DNA from: Owenia fusiformis
Lineage: Eukaryota > Annelida > Polychaeta > Sabellida > Oweniidae
Direction: 5' to 3'
Assembly: GCA_903813345.2 (NCBI GenBank)
Contig: CAIIXF020000009.1
Span: 37,007,759-37,071,758 of the forward strand
DNA: 64,000 nt
Position 1 is the first letter of the stretch, and each line of letters opens with the position of its first letter. Below are positions 47,301-57,599 of this stretch, in pieces. The position numbers were made by a program, and so were the translations under genes. The notes beneath the pieces were generated by a model. That model was not told the DNA's origin and made no database searches. It saw only the letters and a list, made by a program, of their open reading frames with translations.

Positions 47301-50113
47301 TTTAGTTTTCACAATGAGCACAGTTTTCCGGTTTAGGTTTTTTGACTGATTCTGACTCTTCATCACAAGGGTCATGTATAGAGATTATAAAATTGAAACC
47401 AAAATGTTGTGCTCAGCATGAATTTGACTGAAATATTGTGTAACATCAACAACAATGCCAATATTCTTCATCAATTGTGATACAAATTGATATTTTTGTA
47501 ATCTCAGAAGAAGGAAAGATATTGAAGTTTAATAATATGTGTGATTGAGTTGGTTTTTCAGACATTATAATTTTCAATATTTTCTAAGTCGATACCCAGA
47601 CTCATTCCCAGACTCATCCAAACTGTTAATGACCCCCTGATGGACTAGACTTTGACACTGCAGGCTTTTAATATCTGAATAATCTGTACTGAGAAAAACA
47701 AGCAACAAAATTTGAAAAAAAACAAATTATACAAGACAACCCTCTTTATTGATATCTTTTACAACAGCAATACATTATCATGTCGTTATATATTTCCTTC
47801 TTTCTAGTAAACATGTTTGCCATGAGATCTGTTATTGGTTGTTTTTCAAAACGTGATGTTTTTCATACAATTTTTATGGTATAATTAAATGTTTAGACAT
47901 AGAGAAGGACCTGCATATCTGAATATTTCTCTAATCTTTCAATGGAACACTTCTCCATTTCTTGTACTGAATATATTTTAAAAGGTTAGATGAAATTTGA
48001 TTAATTTGATTAACGATATCTATTAATTACTCAAGTCTCGGGAACTTTTCGATGCCTGGCATGTTATCTGACCCATGTAAGCCACCTGGTGGTGCAACTT
48101 GTAACTCCCCAGTGGAACCTTGGTAATAACACAATGGTGCCAACTGATGATGGCACATACAAAACTTGATTATAAAACCCAATTTGACATTTAGACATAC
48201 ATGTAGTGACATCCATTAGTTGTCCCTAATATTCTTATGAATTTCAATCATAAAGCACATTTCTGATTGGTTACACTGTACATGTAGATTCTTCATCACT
48301 TTTCACCGACTGTAATGATTCGTATACATTGAACATATACATTATTTGAAATTGGTTAAAATATAAGTTATTATCCCATTGAACGAAGTTCGGAGGGATA
48401 TAGGGAACGCCTCCGTCTGTCCGTACGTACGTACATCCGTCCGTCCGTCCGGGCAATAACTCAAATACCGTTGGCCCAATTTTGTTCATATTTTGTACAC
48501 ATATACCCTATGGGGGTAGAAGTTCTGCTCGAAAGCCGATTTTCAAAATGGCCACTCATTTAAAAATGGCGGCCATTTTAGTGCCGATTTTACAGTAATT
48601 TAGGTGCAATATGTTAAAACTGTAATAGCAATATGTTTTAAATGTAAAAAAATTATGTAGGACATTAATAAAGCTAGAAATGTAGATATTAAAAAAGCAC
48701 GTGGCAGCAATCTTGAAAAATGGCGGCCTTTACTCGTTATTTTACGATTTTTGCTGTAACTCGAAAAGTAGTGGAGCGATTTTGTTCATATTTGGTATGT
48801 GAATACTATAAGCATGGCACACTGTCTAATGACACTTTTGGTAGAAGGCGGCCATTTTGAAAAATGGCCGCCATTTTAACTTTTTTTACTATAACTCGAA
48901 AAGTAGTGGAGCGATTTTGTTCATATTTGGTATGTGAATACTATAAGCATGGCACACTGTCTAATGACACTTTTGGTAGAAGGCGGCCATTTTTCAAAAT
49001 GGCTGCCATTTTTGCTATATACTTTGTTTGTAAAAATGCCAGCCATGGCTGTTCGATGGGATTCGCTACGCTTTGGCATTGCCGTTGTTCTGGTTGTTCC
49101 TTGGAGCACTTTTAAAATCACTTACTGTATTATAACAACCCCTTTCATTGCAGAAAAACCAAAATGGTCAAAATATGGCACCTGTACACAATGTGAGTCC
49201 TGTTCCCATGGTACTATTTATTGTATTTTCAGAAGCGAGACATTCCAGATTACTTATGCGGAAAAATCAGTTTTGATCTGATGCATGACCCTGTGATAAC
49301 TCCAAGTGGAATAACATACGACAGGAAAGATATAGAGGAGCATTTACAGGTAGGGAGTGATATCATTTACAGGTATGAAGTGATATCATTTACAGGTAGG
49401 GAGTGATATCATTTACAGGTAGGGAGTGATATGGAGGGAGGTCATAAGAACTGTTTTATCTAAAAAGGATAATTTATTTCATATAATTGTGCCTGTTGTT
49501 TTCATTCTTTATGGATGTCCTCAGAAATTCTAATTAAGCCCCTGGTATGGTTTGCCATACATTTAAGTCTTAGATTGATAAGCATATACTTAAACCTGTT
49601 AACTGCTTAATAATGTTTTGTTCAAGACTCGACTCTCTGTACACAGTACCTAATAGCGTATAACCAAGGTCCAATATGATGATCTGATCCAGGGTTTTGT
49701 TATTTGCAATATTTCATATGCTAAATTACAGCATTTATATGCAATTTATTCAGCCTAAATGTACATGTATAATCATACTAAAATTATCTCATAGTTTGTT
49801 CTCTTTCGAAAATTGCATATACTATTATGGAGGTTCTTATTTCATTTCAAATGTATGTCAATGTTAATGATTTAAAATGCTGTTCCAAGTTCACAAGTAT
49901 TAGTATGTATGTACATAGCTATACACCTTCAGAATTGATTGTAAAATAGTAATAAACATTTAATGTTTTAACTCTTTCGATTTCCAGAGAGTTGGACATT
50001 TTGATCCTGTAACACGGACTGATTTAACACAAGACAGTTTGATACCTAACCTTGCAATGAAAGATGTAATAGACAGCTATTTAGAAGAAAACCCATGGGC
50101 AGAGGAGTTCTAG
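38312..50113 (+). CDS. STUB1/CHIP, TPR co-chaperone and U-box E3 ubiquitin ligase, 274 aa, seven exons
   Basis: CHIP docks on the C-termini of Hsp70/Hsp90 and ubiquitinates their clients in the cytosol. Exons 38312-38392, 40348-40546, 41632-41797, 42855-42933, 43045-43101, 49233-49349 and 49988-50113 all have GT/AG borders and join to 825 nt without a stop. The start is the first in-frame ATG after a stop at 38180. Residues 1-120 are TPRs: [20 protein letters not shown] and [13 protein letters not shown], retaining lysine and asparagine positions of the EEVD clamp. A charged helical linker ([22 protein letters not shown]) follows. The U-box starts at [16 protein letters not shown] and runs through [18 protein letters not shown] to [10 protein letters not shown] and [11 protein letters not shown], as in human CHIP (303 aa). 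The N-terminus is shorter than in human; a pyrimidine-rich AG just upstream leaves an extra 5' exon possible. Intron 5 (6.1 kb) is full of transposons. Introns 1 and 2 hold nothing recognised. Confidence 0.95.
42421..42680 (-). repeat. Fragment of the 20.2-kb tandem-repeat family in CHIP intron 3
   Basis: ATGTCACCACCTAGTTTCTC, then GAGAACTTGTAGATGATTTT and AGGTTGAAAAAATACCTTTT, match the complement of the 20200-21210 block, including its GGTGGTGACAT border. A CAACAA-rich run precedes it. About one and a half internal units are present. Confidence 0.7.
43620..45660 (+). repeat. Dispersed GTCGGTCGG/GATGGCCGCC repeat split by a LINE
   Basis: The segment begins ATCCCAACGAACGAAGTTCG, TAGGGATATAG and a GTCG microsatellite (about 43673-43701), then AAGATGGCCGCC. 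It is interrupted by the LINE at 43805-45073 and ends TTTGTTCGTTGGGATTTGCT near 45620. The same plan (GAACGAAGTTCG-GGGATATAG start, GATGGGATTCGCTACG end) is seen at 48371-49090. Confidence 0.65.
43805..45073 (-). mobile_element. 5'-truncated Jockey/CR1-like LINE with 10-bp target duplication
   Basis: CTTTAAAAAT occurs at both edges (43795-43804 and 45074-45083). Next to the left one is a T run, the poly-A tail of a minus-strand insertion, preceded on the minus strand by AATAAAGGAAAT. From about 45073 to 44038 one minus-strand frame of about 345 codons is open and reads the C-terminal reverse transcriptase region: [58 protein letters not shown]. It ends with [20 protein letters not shown], typical of the terminal zinc-knuckle-like part of such LINEs. 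The catalytic FADD block and endonuclease are missing. An open frame with clean duplication suggests recent insertion. Confidence 0.85.
45892..46973 (+). mobile_element. Second mariner-derived element, in CHIP intron 5
   Basis: Same termini as 26943-28037 (CGAGGGGTGATCAATAAGTA), with TA at 45890-45891 and 46974-46975, and the same internal structure at 1082 bp. The two copies differ by scattered substitutions and small indels, so both derive from one deletion ancestor that spread as a unit. Confidence 0.9.
46240..46620 (+). pseudogene. Mariner transposase C-terminal relic
   Basis: It contains [25 protein letters not shown] and a frame-shifted PYFPDLPT region. It corresponds to 27277-27680 but is more damaged: the frame changes after IELGQC and part of the IENGHMEW segment is lost. 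Non-functional. Confidence 0.75.
48060..48115 (+). repeat. Diverged copy of the 9.6/15.0-kb inverted-repeat motif
   Basis: GGCATGTTATCTGACCCATG followed by AAGCCACCTGGTGGTGCAAC matches the GTATCTGACCCGAACGAGCC-ACCTGGTGG block at about 9590-9640 and its inverted partner near 15040. The rest of that repeat is not recognisable here. Confidence 0.5.
48371..49090 (+). repeat. Dispersed CGTCCGTC/AATGGCGGCC repeat with internal duplication
   Basis: TTGAACGAAGTTCGGAGGGA, TATAGGG and CGTCCGTCCGTCCGGG open the block. It continues with several AAAATGGCCGCCATTTT palindromes and two copies of a ~135-base unit beginning TAACTCGAAAAGTAGTGGAG (48756 and 48891). It closes with GTTCGATGGGATTCGCTACG. It lies in CHIP intron 5, about 140 bases before exon 6. 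Confidence 0.75.
49341..49432 (+). repeat. Fourfold tandem repeat of the CHIP exon-6 splice donor
   Basis: A 23-bp unit (CATTTACAGGTAGGGAGTGA plus TAT) occurs at 49341, 49364, 49387 and 49410. The unit spans the last nine coding bases of exon 6 and the first 14 of the intron. Each copy therefore holds a CAG|GT donor, at 49350, 49373, 49396 and 49419. Copy 2 has two substitutions (GTATGA). Use of any of the last three donors would shift the frame or reach an in-frame TGA. Confidence 0.95.
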
Positions 50114-51360
50114 TTGCATGCGTTAAATGCATAATGGAGTGGAAAAGAGTTGATGTCCTAAGAATTTGATAAAACAAGTATACATGTACAGTGTACGCTC
50201 TAAATTGTATAGAAATTATACTTTAAATTGTATAGAAGTTACAGTTTAAATTGTATTGAAATTATACTTTCCTCATTCAATGTTCACAGAGAAAAGCGTG
50301 TACCCAGAAAGACAATAGATATATCTTAGAGTGTATTAGGTGGTACCATATCTCTATTTATGGTACTTTATGGTAATATGTAGTACAATTGAGGATCATC
50401 TTGCTGGGAAGAGCATTGGAATCAACGTTAAACATTTTAAGAGACATGATCTTATGCGATCATTATGTGATGTCTCAAAAATTCAAGTATTATTGGAAAC
50501 ATTAAGGGGACGGATTACGATGTGAGTCTGGCTCTTGTATCAATTTCACTTTGGATATGAAGTTCTGATGGCCCATCCTGCCTTTTTGTTTTGTGTATGC
50601 AATTGCCCATCTATTGTGTTTTATTTATTTTTATATTTTTATTTATTTACTAAAATTGGAATTTTTACATCTACCCAAAGAGTATAAACCCTGCCACGTT
50701 TTGGTACATCAAAAAGTTATGAAATGAAGCCATGAGTTGGATTTATAATCGCACTTTGAAAAAGTGATATATTGTCGTCATCTTGTGCAGATGAAGTCAG
50801 AGGTTGTACTTTTCTAAAAATGAGCAATAGGCCTAAGTTACATGTAATCATATTTTTGCTTTGATAAATTGCTACCAACAATCTTTCATTCATCTAGCAT
50901 ATACAAGGTGTTCGAAAACAGGATCGAAGAAAAAGTTGATTTGCTCTGTAAATCTTGAATATTCTGCCTTGAAAGTTTAGAATTATTGAGTGTGAATTTT
51001 GTCTTGAAAGTTCGATGGTAACATGCCTATTGAGTTCAAAATTACAGTTCTTTACAAAACATGCTCCAATTGGGCACCTCTCCACTCTATTCACAATTAA
51101 ATTTTGTTCACGTGACTATGAAGGGTTTTTACATAGGCCTAGGTAAAAGTAGTAGTGAGCTTATAGATAAAAAGTGTACCTAAGTCTATAGTTTTTCACA
51201 AGGCTATCAAGTACCGTACTATTGTACCTACATGTAATTACCTATCAAATAATGTCTGTGGCTTTCAGAGGATGTTCACCTTGCTATTAAATCAACAAGT
51301 TACAACATACATGTGGTAATTGGCTTTACATAGGATTGGGAATAGGAATGAAACTGGTTA
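50114..51360 (+). other. 3' UTR of CHIP and intergenic sequence
   Basis: A three-copy TTTAAATTGTATAGAA-TTA repeat (50200-50275) lies in the likely 3' UTR. No strong AATAAA close to the stop was identified, so the transcript end is unknown. No further gene is seen. Confidence 0.45.
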
Positions 51361-51660
51361 TGTGTATGTATGTATGTATGTATATATTTATTGCCCTTTA
51401 TATAAAGGAGATACATGTATACAAATTATGTAAATGTTAAATTAAAAATAATCACTATTTACAAACAAACAATATTGCTGTTTTTGACTGACGACGACGC
51501 CTAGCTACCGCGTAGACGCACGCCGCCGACCAAAATTGGCCTAGAACCTAATTGTAACGCAATTATAAAAAATGACTATATTTTACAAACATTCATTGTT
51601 TTGTTGTTGTTTTTGTACTGACGACGACGCCTAGCTACCGCGTAGACGCACGCCGTAGGC
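51361..51660 (-). repeat. Retroposon 3' tail followed by a duplicated GC-rich segment
   Basis: A GTAT microsatellite and TTTATTGCCCTTTATATAAA match the tail at 37553-37620, read as a minus-strand tail. Further on, a 36-base segment (ACGACGACGCCTAGCTACCG continuing CGTAGACGCACGCCG) occurs at about 51490 and 51614, spaced about 124 bases. Confidence 0.55.
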
Positions 51661-52918
51661 CTAGATAGACCTGTTACCTAACACTCTTGAGATTAATAAA
51701 TAATGACATTATGGATCTGCATTTTCTATAAAGATAAAAAGGAAGACATAGCGTATCATCATACCTTCCCCAAAGTCGGTACTGTATGAAAGTATGAGAT
51801 GCTTTCAATATCTTGTAAGTTAGTAAAAGAAATATACAATTTTTGTAAATTGAAGAAAGGTGGTGTTGCCCTATGGTGCAATTCTAAATTATTGTGTATA
51901 GTAAGTGAACATAAATATAAATACAAATATGCGAGTAATACTAAAATGTATTTATAGCTGCTTAGGAGATATAATCGTTTGTTGCAAATACGTCAGGCTG
52001 CCGCGTTGACGTTGCAACTACCAATCAAGAAAAAACAAACATAAAGCTTTGCTTATTATTGTACCTTCCCCAAGGTCGGTACACTCAGAATAAATACATA
52101 TTGCATATTATGAAATTTGTTTTTACCCAAACTATGATTGCTGTTTGTTTGAAACAGACAAAACAGACTGTTAAAGAGTTGATTGACCGTGTGTGCATGA
52201 TGGTGCATTGACTTAACACGGGAAAAGTTGAATGTATAAGAATATGAATAATATATGTGGATCAAGTTTTGATATTTTAGCAGAAAATCCCCAAACATGC
52301 AATTAACACTTCATGAAAGACGACTTCAGTTTTTTCAAAGCTGACAGACGTTTTTGAAACATTCAATGGGTTTTGTTTTTCCAAAACTGGTCACTGTTTA
52401 CATCTTTTACGTAATTGTAAATACAAGTTCTTCATTAAGTCAGTCTGTAGTTTGAACAAATTGCTTGTAAATAACATTGAATCATACAGAATTGATACCC
52501 CGGGATTGATACCTAACTTTACAAGATGTACAGAAACTTAAAAGTAGCACAACTTATTGTGCCAATTCAACAGTTCAGTTGTAATCATGAGATAACCCAC
52601 TATCAGAATCTTTTAAATGATATTTTATTAATTGATTTACATGTAAGCAGGCAAAATGAATGAGTGTTGATATTTAATACTAGTATCTAAGAATCTATAA
52701 AATGATTTCTGGTTCCCTTGTAGTCTATATATTTTTAAAATAAATATCCCTTCCTTACTCTAACCAGAGACATATAATAACATGCTTTAACATGTCACAT
52801 TTTTCGAGTACATAGTTTGCAATGATCCAGGGTTCTATAATAATAAGGATGTTTTTCAACAAAAATATCATTATGTAACATATAATAATGCATGCAATAC
52901 AAATTATTTTGAATTTAA
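51661..52918. other. No gene recognised
   Basis: AT-rich sequence. TACCTTCCCCAA-GTCGGTAC occurs at about 51763 and 52062 in the same orientation, hinting at a dispersed repeat. Nothing else can be supported. Confidence 0.45.
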
Positions 52919-53360
52919 AGGCCCAGAGATTTGGACCCGGGTGAAGCTATTAATCAAGCTGTCACTGTTCAGCCAATCAGTGCTAATGTGGCCAGTTTAA
53001 ATGTCCAGCATATACAGAAACACATGGTCTGCTACAAGAGAGCTACAGCCTAATGCTATGTTTGTTTACTTCTGAACAGATAAGAGATGACCATTGGTTG
53101 AAATTTAAATTTTCAGTTATACTAATGAGCATATTTACAAAAAGGAAATTGTCTTATTTCACAAAAACTAAAAAAACATTTTAGAATTTGATTTGAAATT
53201 TATAGTCATGATAGTTTCAGAGAGCTTGGAACTCATGGTAACAATCTTGTTATAGTAGAAAGTTTGAATATTTTCTCATTTTGTTTGAACTGGACATTTA
53301 AACTGCCATATTTGGGTGGTGTGGGCTGTTCCATCTGCCTTTTATACCCGCTCTCAGCCT
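52919..53360. mobile_element. 442-bp MITE with TTAA duplication
   Basis: TTAA flanks both ends (52915-52918, 53361-53364). The termini AGGCCCAGAG and CTCTCAGCCT are imperfect inverted repeats, and a subterminal pair (CAGTTTAAATGTCCAG at 52992, CTGGACATTTAAACTG at 53291) is also inverted. TTAA targets are typical of piggyBac and Kolobok groups. A 42-codon open stretch near its left end has no recognisable motif. Confidence 0.55.
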
Positions 53361-53364
53361 TTAA

Positions 53365-54050
53365 GTGTAAAGTACATTAAGAGGATGTTCTTTATTTACT
53401 ATATTCATGGGTTCCAACAGTCCAAGTATCAACAAAAATAACCATTAATTTGAATTTTAGACCAGATGTTTGAAAATCGAGGATTGTGAGTCTCATACTA
53501 TGCCGTTTTTTCCATTTTCGTCAAAATTGTTCCATACAAAGCAAAACAAAAATGCCTTTTTGTTGGTAGAATATTCTATTATACAACTCCTGTACAGAGT
53601 CCCTCCTTTTAGCAGCGTTTGTGTCCCCAGTTGTAAGAAGCGCTTCTCTCAGCTGGGGGACCCAACATCAAAATGCCGCTTAAACATACATGTATTTATT
53701 GAAACAGTGACAAACCGTTAGCCTACATTCACATCACAAATGTACTGAATTATAAAGGCCCTGATACTACTCCACATGAACGAGCTGGAGCAAACCCTTT
53801 TTGAATGCAATAAGAATAATGCCTAGTATTATGTACTATTATTGTTATAATTTACCTCCAATTATCAAGAAAAAATGTTTGTTCAAGTAGGCCTAATTAA
53901 AAAATAGTTATTGTTGACACTTCCTCTCCTGGGGTCTTCTTATTACTTTTTTCGATATTTTTACTTGATATTCTCCAACACACCTTTTTATTATCTTACC
54001 TAAAAAGGTGCGATATTGTCGTCAGCTTGACGGGCGGGCGGCGTCTCACT
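53365..54050. other. No gene recognised
   Basis: AT-rich intergenic sequence leading to the tandem repeat at 54054. The 83-codon open frame at 53470-53721 has no recognisable domain and no flanking support. Confidence 0.5.
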
Positions 54051-54053
54051 TTC

Positions 54054-54570
54054 TTGTCATCACGATTCCGGGAAAACCACCCGACGGATTTACTTCAAAT
54101 TTTTACACATATTACATGGTAAGAAGTTCTAGAGCTGATTAACTTTTCGGCGGCCATCTTGCATTCTGGCGGCCATTTTGAAAGTTTTTAGATAAATCTT
54201 GTCATCGCGATTCCAGGAAAACCACTGAACGGATTTACTTCATATTTTCACACATGTTACATGGTAAGAAGTTCTAGAGCTGATTAAGTTTTCGGCGGCC
54301 ATCTTGGAAATTTCTAGATAAATCTTGTCATTGCGATTCCAGGAAAACCACTAAACGAATTTACTCATATTTTCACACATATTACATGGTATAAAGTTCT
54401 AGAGCTGATTAATTTTTTGTGGCCATCTTGGAAGTTTTTATTCGATAAATCTTGTCATCGCGATTCCAGGAAAACCACTTTATGGATTTACTTCAAATTT
54501 TTACACATGGTACATGGTAAGAAGTTCTAGAACTGATTAACTTTTCGGCGGCCATCTTGCTTTCTGGGTC
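54054..54570 (+). repeat. Four-copy ~125-148-bp tandem repeat with GGCGGCCATCTTG
   Basis: Units start with TTGTCATCGCGATTCCAGGA at 54054, 54199, 54325 and 54452. Each contains TACATGGTAAGAAGTTCTAG, AGCTGATTAA and GCGGCCATCTTG. A CGGGCGGGCGGCG run precedes the first unit. It resembles the repeats at 43.6 and 48.4 kb in carrying GGCGGCCATNTT strings but is otherwise distinct. Confidence 0.8.
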
Positions 54571-55059
54571 ATCAAGCCCACACTGCTATGTTTTAGGTAC
54601 GTTCTTGTTCATCCTGTGCCTTGTTTATTCTACCTCTGGCCAGAATTTAGTGATCTACTACTGTTTATGGTCCTTCAAGGTGGAAAATTGTTTTGGTAGC
54701 AATGTCAAAAAGTCAAAGCTAGGTCTAAACTAGGATGAAGAAAAGTATTTTCTTCATCCTAGGTCTTAAAGAATTATGATATTCAATATTTTTAAGTCAA
54801 AAATAAAATTTTATTTGCAGTTTGTCTGGAGTTCTCTTATAGACTTATAGTACCAGCCAAATCTCAGGGACTAGAAATTTTGCCCAACAATGCACTGCTG
54901 TTCGATAGTTTTACCCTGTACGAGACACAGCTTTTTAAAATAATCGATCCAGCAAACAGTGACGTCCATGTCACGTTGCTCATAAGTAGCATATAAGTTC
55001 CTAGAAGACGTTGCACATTTTCGTTCTTTACACATCGAGGCCATTTATGGCCACCGGGT

Positions 55060-55650
55060 CCAAACATGCCATGTTCTGCCATGTTGCCAAGTGGTAATAT
55101 CTACAAGATGCAGTCACTTGGCATATACTTGTTTGTAACATGGCAATATTTTAGCAAGTACCTTTCTGACAAGATGCTACTGGTCTAGCATGTGAAAGAC
55201 AGAGCAACTGGCTCAACATGGCATGTTGAATGTGCAAGTGATAATTCAAGATTTATTCTAGATTGGAACATGTACTATTTTGGTTGGACATGGCATCTTG
55301 TTTTAGCATGTGTACTTGTATCAGAATTTGTGAGTACTGCCATGTTCGCATGTTGGATGTGCATGTTGATTTATACATGTTGCATTGGCATACTTGCCAT
55401 CTTATATTTGCATGTGTGCCAAGTACCTTGATTCAAGTGATCCCAAGTTCACAACTTACCAAGTACAGCATGTTGTCATGTGATAAATATGGCTATTGGC
55501 TGTAGCATGGCATGTTGGATGTCCATGTTATAATAATGTCTATTAATGCTCAACATGGTTCCACTTGCCATCTTGTATTAGCATCTGTACCATGTACCAG
55601 AAATGTTGGTGGTGCCATGTGTGCATGTTGCCAAGTTCAACAGACATAGT
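55060..55650 (-). repeat. Degenerate CATGTTGCCAAGT-rich left array
   Basis: CATGTTGCCAAGTGG, GGCATGTTGAATGTGCAAGT and ACATGGCATCTTG strings recur irregularly. In reverse complement they resemble the regular right array at 59308-60570, so the element carries related arrays as inverted arms, the left one much more decayed. Confidence 0.65.
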
Positions 55651-55921
55651 CATTTATTGATCCTGGCAATGATCTTTAATTCATACATTGTATATGTGTT
55701 GGATGAACATTGTGTCAATGATACATCACACTGATATTTTACATTTTCTTATGCTGTATTTAAAACTTGACTCATAACTTATATTTTTGCATTTGTCATG
55801 TTGTTTACATTTTGTATTTTGTAGTTAGTTTAGTCTAAGTTATTTTTGTATATTGTACATTGTACTGACTAATATGTCATTGTGATGACATCTGAGTCAA
55901 TAAAAGATGTACGTGAACCGT

Positions 55922-57595
55922 GAACGCTGCTCCTGCCAAGTGGACACTTTATCATTAGGGTTTGGTATGTGATCACCGCTCCTGCCAAGTTGACCCTGTA
56001 TCATTAGGGTCTGGTACGCAATCGCCGCTCCTGCCAAGTTGACCTCGTATCATTAGGGTCTGGTACACGAATGCCGCTCCTGCCAAGTGGACCCTCTATC
56101 ATTAGGGTCTGGGACACGATCGCCGCTCCTGCAAAGTGGTTCCTGTATCATTAGGGTCTGGTACGTGTCCTGTGTCCTCAGTGGGTAGGTCAGGGTTAGG
56201 TAATCATTTAAAACCCCATCTGGTTTAATAGGGTTGGTTAGGGTGGGTTGAGGTTACGGTTTAAACTCATTTCACTTTGCAGGAGCGGCGTTCAGGTGCC
56301 AGACCCTATTGATAGCAATCGCTGCTCCTGCAAAGTGAACCTTGTATCATTAGGGTCTGGTACACGAATGCCGCTCCTGCCAAGTGGACCCTCTATCATT
56401 AGGGTCTGGTACATGATCGCCGCTCCTGCCAAGTGGACCCTGTATCATTAGGGTCTGATACGCGTCCTGTGTCCTCAGTGGGTAGTTCAGGGTTAGGTAA
56501 TCATTTAAAACCCCATCTGGTTTAATAGGGTTGGTTAGGGATAGCTGCTCCTGCTAAGTAGATCCTGTATCATTAGGGTCAGTGGGTAGGTCAGGGTTAG
56601 GTAATCATTTAAAACCCCATCTGGTTTAATAGGGTTGGTTAGGGTGGGTTGAGGTTACGGTTTAAACTCATTTCACTTTGCAGGAGCGGTGTTCATGTGC
56701 CAGACCCTACTGATAGCGATCGCTGCTCCTGCAAAGTGAACCTTGTATCATTAGGGTCTGGTACACGAATGCCGCTCCTGCCAAGTGGACCCTCTATCAT
56801 TAGGGTCTGGTACACGATCGCCGCTCCTGCCAAGTGGACCCTGTATCATTAGGGTCTGGTACACGAATGCCGCTCCTGCCAAGTGGACCCTCTATCATTA
56901 GGGTCTGGGACACGATCGCCGCTCCTGCAAAGTGGTTCCTGTATCATTAGGGTCTGGTACGTGTCCTGTGTCCTCAGTGGGTAGTTCAGGGTTAGGTAAT
57001 CATTTAAAACCCCATCTGGTTTAATAGGGTTGGTTAGGGATCGCTGCTCCTGCTAAGTAGATCCTGTATCATTAGGGTCTGGTATGCAAACGCCGCTCCT
57101 GCCAAGTGGACCCTGTATCATTAGGGTCTGGTACACAATTGCCGCTCCTGCCAAGTGGATCTAATTCTTGTATCATTAGGGTCTGGTATGCGAACGCTGC
57201 TCCTGCCAAGTGGACTCTGTATCATTAGGGTCTGGTATGCGATTACCGCTCCTGCCAATTGGACCCTGTATCATTAGGGTCTAGTACGCGTCCTGTGTCC
57301 TCAGTGGGTAGGTCAGGGTTAGGTAATCATTTAAAACTCCATCTGGTTTGATAGGGTTGGGGTTGGTAATTAGGGTTAGGGTTAAGGCTACGGTTAACTC
57401 ATTTCTCTTTGCAGGAGCGGTGTTCATGTGCCAGACCCTACTGATAGCGATCGCTGCTCCTGCCAAGTAGACCCTGTATCATTAGGGTCTGGTACGCGTC
57501 CTGTGTCCTCAGTGGGTAGGTCAGGCTTAGGTAATCATTTAAAACTCCATCTGGTTTAATAGGGTTGGGGATGGTTAGGGTTAAGGTTAGAATTA
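55922..57595 (+). repeat. 49-50-bp GC-rich minisatellite with longer composite units
   Basis: Units read CGCTCCTGCCAAGTGGACCC, TGTATCATTAGGGTCTGGTA and CACGAATGC. They alternate with a ~150-base module (GTCCTGTGTCCTCAGTGGGT, CAGGGTTAGGTAATCATTTA, GGTTTAATAGGGTTGGTTAG). Some modules contain inverted units (ACTTTGCAGGAGCGG), able to fold on CGCTGCTCCTGCAAAGT. TTAGGG-like strings are frequent (for example AATTAGGGTTAGGGTTAAGG near 57370). Open frames here come from the repeat. Confidence 0.9.
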
Positions 57596-57599
57596 AATT

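Larger units (their letters stand above)
43242..47638. mobile_element. Possible 4.4-kb TIR element in CHIP intron 5, heavily nested
   Basis: GGGGGTCATTAACAG at 43242-43256 is mirrored exactly by CTGTTAATGACCCCC at 47624-47638. Between them lie TTACGAATTCGTAA-rich palindromic sequence (43250-43425 and 45690-45850), a dispersed repeat, a LINE and a mariner relic. No clear target duplication flanks the pair and no transposase was seen, so the two 15-mers may instead belong to separate fragments. Confidence 0.4.

Noticed and set aside
50890-51110. Possible TIR (AAGGTGTTCGAAAACAGG) of another element
   Set aside because: No matching inverted end or target duplication was found nearby.
56248-56852. 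Two nearly identical 67-codon frames
   Set aside because: Both are readings of the 49-bp minisatellite and its composite module; their similarity reflects the repeat.
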